Shown here: positions 21,286 to 25,037 of the stretch, one piece after another
Layout of the letters: the number at the start of each line of letters is the position of its first letter
How positions within the stretch are numbered: position 1 is the stretch's first letter
From: Candidatus Komeilibacteria bacterium RIFCSPLOWO2_02_FULL_48_11
Lineage (GTDB): Bacteria > Patescibacteriota > Patescibacteriia > UBA2169
DNA length: 25,037 nt
Assembly: GCA_001818435.1 (NCBI GenBank)
Contig: MHKO01000006.1
Location: 1-25,037, forward strand
Reading direction: 5' to 3'
The notes under the pieces: model-generated
What the model was told of the DNA's origin: nothing
The model's input: the letters and a program-made list of their open reading frames with translations, nothing else
The model's database searches: none
Translations under genes and position numbers: made by a program

Positions 21286-22041
21286 ATGAAACTAACTGTC
21301 ATTGGCAACGGCAATGTGGTGCCGACAAAAGAAAGCAATCCCTCGGCTTTCCTTATTCAAACCAGCGGCAAAATGATACTACTTGACTGCGGTTATGGCG
21401 CGGTGCGCCGATTGATTGACGCTGGTTTTGACCTGCAGAAAATCGACATCGTCTTTGTTTCTCATTTTCATCCTGACCATTTCGCGGACGTTATGCCTTT
21501 GGTTATCTCCCGCTTTGTGGCTGACATGGAACTGAAAAGAAAACACCGCCCCCTGGTCGTTATCGGCCCGGCCGGATTAAAAAACAGCTGGCAGGCTTAC
21601 CGAAAAATCTCTTGGCCCGAACCCGAGGACAAATATCCGATCGTTTTCAAAGAAGGCCTGGTAAAAATCCGCGCCCAGGGGATCAATATCGCCACCTTTA
21701 ACGTCAAGCACGTGCCTTGGTTTAAATCAGCCGGCATTATCATCTGGGCCAACAATAAAAAATTGGTTTATACCGGCGATATCAGCGGTAATCATAAATT
21801 AAACGATTTGGCGAAAGTCGCGTGCAAATCTGATTTGCTGATTTGCGAATCTTCGCACGCCAACGGGAAAATGTTGACTCATTTTACCCTTGACCAAATA
21901 GAAGACTTGGAGCGGCAAGCGGATATTAAAAAATATCTGATAACCCATGTTAACCCGACCCAGCGCGCGCTGGTCAAAAAACGGATCGCCAAAAACCCAA
22001 ATTTCATGCTGGCGGAGTTGGGTATGCAAATCACAATCTAA
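21286..22041 (+). CDS. MBL-fold hydrolase, RNase Z-like
   Basis: The 251-aa protein has the start LTVIGNGNVVPTKESNPSAFLI, the metal motif VSHFHPDHFADV (about residues 63-74), VYTGDIS (the Asp ligand) and ITHVNPT near the C-terminus, the pattern of RNase Z/ElaC-like enzymes. RNase Z trims the 3' ends of tRNA precursors, but many relatives have other phosphodiesterase or lactonase activity; the long exosite arm of true RNase Z is not evident. It lies between two R-M systems yet is more GC-rich than both, so it looks like a resident gene with R-M genes inserted on each side. Confidence 0.88.
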   Translation: MKLTVIGNGNVVPTKESNPSAFLIQTSGKMILLDCGYGAVRRLIDAGFDLQKIDIVFVSHFHPDHFADVMPLVISRFVADMELKRKHRPLVVIGPAGLKNSWQAYRKISWPEPEDKYPIVFKEGLVKIRAQGINIATFNVKHVPWFKSAGIIIWANNKKLVYTGDISGNHKLNDLAKVACKSDLLICESSHANGKMLTHFTLDQIEDLERQADIKKYLITHVNPTQRALVKKRIAKNPNFMLAELGMQITI

Positions 22042-22112
22042 AATCTTACCCGCATATCCGTTAATCTTTTATAAAGCATTTTGACCATCTTTTTTAAAAA
22101 AAGAAGATAAAA

Positions 22113-24236
22113 ATGAGAGAACTTACTTTTCCAATTAACGCCAAAACGCTGCTAGACCTTGAAAAAACGGCCTATTTTTTAGATGTTTCCGCAGCCACGG
22201 TTAGAAATTGGGTAAAATGCGGTTATTTGCAAACGCAAGACGAAAGTAAAAAGTATTTTTTTTATTTATCCGAGATAGAAAACATAAAAAACAGCATTGT
22301 GAACGGCGGGCTCAATAAGTTAAACGGGCGAGCAAACAAATCAAAGAGGGAACGAACTTTTGCCCCAGACGAGTACTTAAAAGACGGCGCCAAGATTGAT
22401 GATTTAACCAAAATCATAGATTTCGTCGTGGAAAACAAGATTAATGTTTCCGCTTCGCTTTTTTTATTAAGTCTGAATTTACTTAAAAAAGAAAAAGTAA
22501 TTTTAAACCTCAGTATTCAAAATTTAATTGACGGTCAAAACCTCGCCCTTGTTAACAAACAAGTTGGAGAAGAGGTAAAATCTTGGTTGTCTGAAACAAA
22601 AATCAAACTAAAACCAAATTACGATTTTTTGCTAAACTGCCCTCTGCCGGACCAACGGGACATTTTAGGCTTTATCTACCAATCATTATTGCTTGAAGGC
22701 AAAAAATCTCAAAACGGTTCATATTACACGCCCGAAATTATTGTCGACGGGATAGCCAAAGAGTACATAAAAAAAGATTCAAAGGTTCTCGATCCGTGCT
22801 GCGGAACAGGACAATTTTTATTGGCGTTTGCGGACATAATTGAAAACCCAAAAAATATTTACGGAGTTGACATTGACGAAACAGCAGTCAGAATTGCGAG
22901 ATTGAACATATTAAGAAAATATAAAAATCAAAATTTTGTTCCTAATATCGTCTGTAAAAATACTCTTTTTGAAATTGGAAATTTCGATTTATTCAGTTCA
23001 AACGATGAAAATATCCGCGATTTTGATGTCATTGCTACAAATCCGCCGTGGGGCGTTCATTTCTCAAAAACAGACATTGAGCGGCTAAAAAAATCTTTCC
23101 CTGAAATAAGGTCTTTTGAATCGTTTTCTTATTTTCTGAAAAAAAGCGTTGATTTGCTGCGCAATAACGGAATAATTTCTTTTATTTTGCCGGAATCAAT
23201 CTTAAATGTAAAAACTCATAAAGATATACGGGAGGTAATTTTAAAAAATACTCACATTAAAAAAGTTTCCTATCTAAACCGCGTTTTTAAAAATGTTTTT
23301 ACGCCCGTAATTAAACTAGACTTGGAAAAAAACAAAAAAGAGGCCGGCTGGGTAGAAATTTCAAAAGAAAACAAAAACTATGTCGCCGAACAAGCCAAAT
23401 GGAAAAACAACCGCGATTTTATTTTTGACATACACGCAAGCGGCTTTGATACGGATATAATTGATAAAATTTACAGCGTCCGCCATACGACATTATTGGG
23501 AAAAGCAGACTGGGCGCTGGGTATAGTTACGGGAAATAATAAAACATACATTGCCGATAAACAGCAGGAAGGATTTGAAGAAATTTACAAAGGCAAAGAT
23601 GTTGAAAAATTTGTTCTGAGAAAACCCTCTAATTACATTAATTTTACGCCGGAAAAATTTCAGCAGGTTGCCCCCATAGAAAAATATCGCGCCAAAGAAA
23701 AACTGATCTACAGGTTTATTTCCAAAAATTTGATTTTTGCCCATGATGACAAGCAAAAACTGACGCTGAACAGCGCCAACGCGGTAATCCCCAAAATCCC
23801 AAATTATCCGATAAAAGCCGTTGCTGCTTTGTTCAATTCTTCCGTTTGTCAATTCATATTTCAGAAAAAGTTCTCGAGCATAAAAGTGCTGCGAAGCCAT
23901 ATTGAGCAAATGCCTTTGCCGCTTTGGAGCGAAAAAAATCTTAACGACATCGTGGAATTAGCCGATGACATCATAAAAAATAAAACAAACTTCGAGAAAT
24001 TAGACAATTATATTATGGAGAAATACGCGCTTTCGCCAAAAGAGATAAGCTACATTAAAAATTTTATATGTATCTCTACATCTTCGAAATTTCCGCGCCG
24101 CGAGGATTTGGCGAACAATGGGCGCAGGGACATCTTAAAGAACTTGCCCCCGAACTTATTAAACCAACAAAAAAACTGGATAAAAGTTACTCGGGCGAAT
24201 ACGATTTTCTTCATCAAATGCCGAGCAAAAAAATGA
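22113..24236 (+). CDS. Adenine-type DNA methyltransferase with N-terminal HTH and TaqI-like specificity domain
   Basis: The 707-aa protein begins with a MerR-like helix-turn-helix (KTAYFLDVSAATVRNWVKCGYL, residues 19-39). Then come motif X GSYYTP (202-207), SAM motif I LDPCCGTGQFL (226-236), GVDID (251-255) and catalytic motif IV NPPWG (310-314), the order of gamma-class N6-adenine enzymes. Residues ~450-640 resemble the TaqI-like C-terminal specificity domain (GNNKTYIADKQ, EEIYKGKDVEKF). From about residue 652 the frame runs through the start of the next gene, and the last 56 residues (CISTSSKFPRREDL...) look like read-through noise. The real end may be a frameshift near 24059 or simple termination after a long overlap. 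The gene is AT-rich and the partner endonuclease follows. Confidence 0.9.
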   Translation: MRELTFPINAKTLLDLEKTAYFLDVSAATVRNWVKCGYLQTQDESKKYFFYLSEIENIKNSIVNGGLNKLNGRANKSKRERTFAPDEYLKDGAKIDDLTKIIDFVVENKINVSASLFLLSLNLLKKEKVILNLSIQNLIDGQNLALVNKQVGEEVKSWLSETKIKLKPNYDFLLNCPLPDQRDILGFIYQSLLLEGKKSQNGSYYTPEIIVDGIAKEYIKKDSKVLDPCCGTGQFLLAFADIIENPKNIYGVDIDETAVRIARLNILRKYKNQNFVPNIVCKNTLFEIGNFDLFSSNDENIRDFDVIATNPPWGVHFSKTDIERLKKSFPEIRSFESFSYFLKKSVDLLRNNGIISFILPESILNVKTHKDIREVILKNTHIKKVSYLNRVFKNVFTPVIKLDLEKNKKEAGWVEISKENKNYVAEQAKWKNNRDFIFDIHASGFDTDIIDKIYSVRHTTLLGKADWALGIVTGNNKTYIADKQQEGFEEIYKGKDVEKFVLRKPSNYINFTPEKFQQVAPIEKYRAKEKLIYRFISKNLIFAHDDKQKLTLNSANAVIPKIPNYPIKAVAALFNSSVCQFIFQKKFSSIKVLRSHIEQMPLPLWSEKNLNDIVELADDIIKNKTNFEKLDNYIMEKYALSPKEISYIKNFICISTSSKFPRREDLANNGRRDILKNLPPNLLNQQKNWIKVTRANTIFFIKCRAKK
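24059..24065 (+). promoter_or_regulatory. Putative -1 ribosomal frameshift slippery heptamer
   Basis: The bases A AAT TTT match the X XXY YYZ form and are in phase with the methyltransferase frame (codons AAT at 24060 and TTT at 24063). A -1 slip would continue as TAT then ATG (24068), straight into the endonuclease. In the -1 frame the last stop is TAA at 24056-24058, just before the heptamer. A GAGA word at 24042-24045 might act as a weak stimulator; I see no clear downstream pseudoknot. Confidence 0.4.
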
Positions 24237-24604
24237 TTAAAATAGAAGTTAAAGCATCCCGTGCTGTTGATTTTAACAGCCAAGAACCTTTATATGTAAA
24301 AGCTCTTGCCTGGGAATCAAAACTGTCTTTTGACATGAATTTTCAACAGGTGAAACCGAAATGCTGTGACGTTTTTGTTTGGATTGGAGTTTGGCGAAAC
24401 ACGATTAAATATTGGGTTTTATCCTCAAAAGAAGTGGAGAAAAACAAATATTATTCAAAAGGGCAACACCGCGGCAATACCGGTGAAGGCCAACTTCATC
24501 TGAAAGATGATAACATCGGAGAATTTGTAAAATACGAATCTAAACCTAAAGAATTGCTAGAAAAGATTATTGCAGCTTATAATAAACAACCTAAAAAACG
24601 ATAA
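24068..24604 (+). CDS. Type II restriction endonuclease, PD-(D/E)xK type
   Basis: The 178-aa protein has the nuclease core GEYDF...(D46) and, 13 residues later, IEVKASR (E60-V-K62), which is a textbook PD-(D/E)xK site. Its N-terminus (PRGFGEQWAQGHLKELAPEL) is the kind of leading helix seen in such enzymes, so the start at 24068 is accepted. It overlaps the methyltransferase frame by 169 bases, in the -1 frame relative to it. It has no good ribosome binding site, so translation depends on re-initiation or on a frameshift. It would cut the site protected by the upstream methyltransferase; the sequence recognised is unknown. The next gene starts within its stop codon (TAATG). Confidence 0.85.
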   Translation: MYLYIFEISAPRGFGEQWAQGHLKELAPELIKPTKKLDKSYSGEYDFLHQMPSKKMIKIEVKASRAVDFNSQEPLYVKALAWESKLSFDMNFQQVKPKCCDVFVWIGVWRNTIKYWVLSSKEVEKNKYYSKGQHRGNTGEGQLHLKDDNIGEFVKYESKPKELLEKIIAAYNKQPKKR

Positions 24605-24900
24605 TGAAAATAACCATCCCCAATCCCGCCACCCACTCCCGCAACCTCCTGCGCCGAGCCGGGTATGCTTTGCATCAAGGCCGGGACGGCGAAATTTCGT
24701 TTGTAAGGCGCTTGGCTGGCTATGATTACCCCCGTTTCCATGTTTATGTCAACCGCGAGGAACCGGGAGAACTGATTGAAATTACTTTGCATCTGGACGA
24801 AAAAAAGCCATCTTATGAGGGCTATACCGCGCATTCGGGAGAGTATGAGGGAGAGATTATTGAGCAAGAAAAACAACGCCTATTAAGCACAATAAGTTAA
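24604..24900 (+). CDS. Hypothetical 98-aa protein
   Basis: The product begins MKITIPNPATHSRNLLRRAGYALHQGR and continues with GEISFVRRLAGYDYPRFHVYV, then EITLHLDEKKPSY. It has a beta-rich look with conserved Gly, Tyr and Arg, and similar small proteins occur in CPR genomes as far as I recall; the function is unknown. The ATG overlaps the endonuclease stop by one base (TAATG), so it may be translated together with the R-M genes. Its GC content is higher than that of the endonuclease gene, so it may be a resident gene next to which the R-M system inserted. Confidence 0.75.
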   Translation: MKITIPNPATHSRNLLRRAGYALHQGRDGEISFVRRLAGYDYPRFHVYVNREEPGELIEITLHLDEKKPSYEGYTAHSGEYEGEIIEQEKQRLLSTIS

Positions 24901-25037
24901 AAATTACAAATGTCAAAACCAAAATGTCAAATCAATGTCAAATGACTAAATGCCAAATAGAATTTTAGACTTTGGGTTTTGACATTTATTAGTTTTCAAT
25001 ACCCCGCCCGCTTGCGGCGGGGTCCGGGGCGGGATAT
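24901..25037. repeat. AT-rich repeat followed by GC-rich palindrome
   Basis: The first part (24901-24985) has TGTCA words and shares 25 identical bases (24927-24951) with 7634-7658; CAAATGTCAAAACC faces GGTTTTGACATTT, so it can fold. The second part (25002-25034) has arms CCCCGCC and GGCGGGG and a further GGGGCGGG, i.e. a GC-rich palindrome of the kind common between genes here. No gene is seen. Confidence 0.65.

Noticed and set aside
22080..22110. T-run/A-run hairpin upstream of the NPPW methyltransferase as a terminator
   Set aside because: The stem is almost only A-T pairs (TCTTTTTT/AAAAAAAGA) and would be weak.
1..25037. CRISPR array, prophage structural genes, rRNA or riboswitch
   Set aside because: No regularly spaced direct repeats, phage structural proteins, rRNA segments or recognisable riboswitch cores were seen.

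Overview
The window looks like a chromosomal piece of a Patescibacteria (Candidate Phyla Radiation, probably Parcubacteria-like) bacterium. Reasons: compact, mostly minus-strand operons with few Shine-Dalgarno sites; scpA preceded by a small winged-helix gene; Bro-N proteins; many small orphan proteins; a tRNA gene interrupted by a self-splicing intron; and short GC-rich palindromic repeats between genes. Standard stop codons are used, including TGA (for example in ATGA overlaps). This placement is inferred from gene content, not from a marker phylogeny.

Layout. 1-1330 (minus): a promoter, a 49-aa ORF, a DpnA-like (GATC-type) adenine methyltransferase and a truncated MutH/Sau3AI-like nuclease, i.e. 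a decayed or cut-off restriction-modification (R-M) operon. 1353-3528: a large secreted or membrane-anchored repeat protein with its own promoter. 3553-5920: a translation/repair cluster read right to left: tRNA-Thr(GGT) split by a 192-nt group I intron, tRNA-Tyr, a 46-aa protein, mutM, then a promoter driving tRNA-Thr(TGT), rpmG, a putative lipoprotein and tRNA-Trp. 5931-11301: a TPR membrane protein, tpiA, a D-Ala-D-Ala carboxypeptidase, scpB, scpA, a winged-helix protein, an intact Bro-N protein and a broken Bro-N copy. 11335-13673: a Nudix hydrolase and aspS. 13844-15240: an XRE regulator with a DUF2178-like membrane protein, controlled by a promoter covered by a perfect 28-bp palindrome, next to an SdpI-like membrane protein. 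15364-15879: an orphan 138-aa gene with a strong promoter, ribosome binding site and terminator. 15918-18665: a P2-type Ca2+-like ATPase. 18750-18871: tRNA-Lys with a duplicated 3' end. 18898-19482: an MBL-fold hydrolase.

From 19558 onward the genes are on the plus strand. Two further R-M systems flank a second MBL-fold hydrolase (RNase Z-like): an SPPY methyltransferase with a PmeII/EcoO109I-like endonuclease, and an NPPW methyltransferase with a PD-(D/E)xK endonuclease. By eye the R-M genes are more AT-rich than the hydrolase between them and the housekeeping genes, which suggests separate horizontal acquisition.

Most interesting points: (1) the group I intron in tRNA-Thr(GGT), whose P5 and P6 helices have the same 6-3-6 palindrome form as tandem repeats found elsewhere in the window; (2) a canonical, in-phase -1 slippery heptamer (A AAT TTT) at the methyltransferase/endonuclease junction near 24059, which could produce a methyltransferase-endonuclease fusion; (3) the operator-like palindrome at 14504; (4) a 20-bp duplication of the tRNA-Lys 3' end around a twin palindrome.
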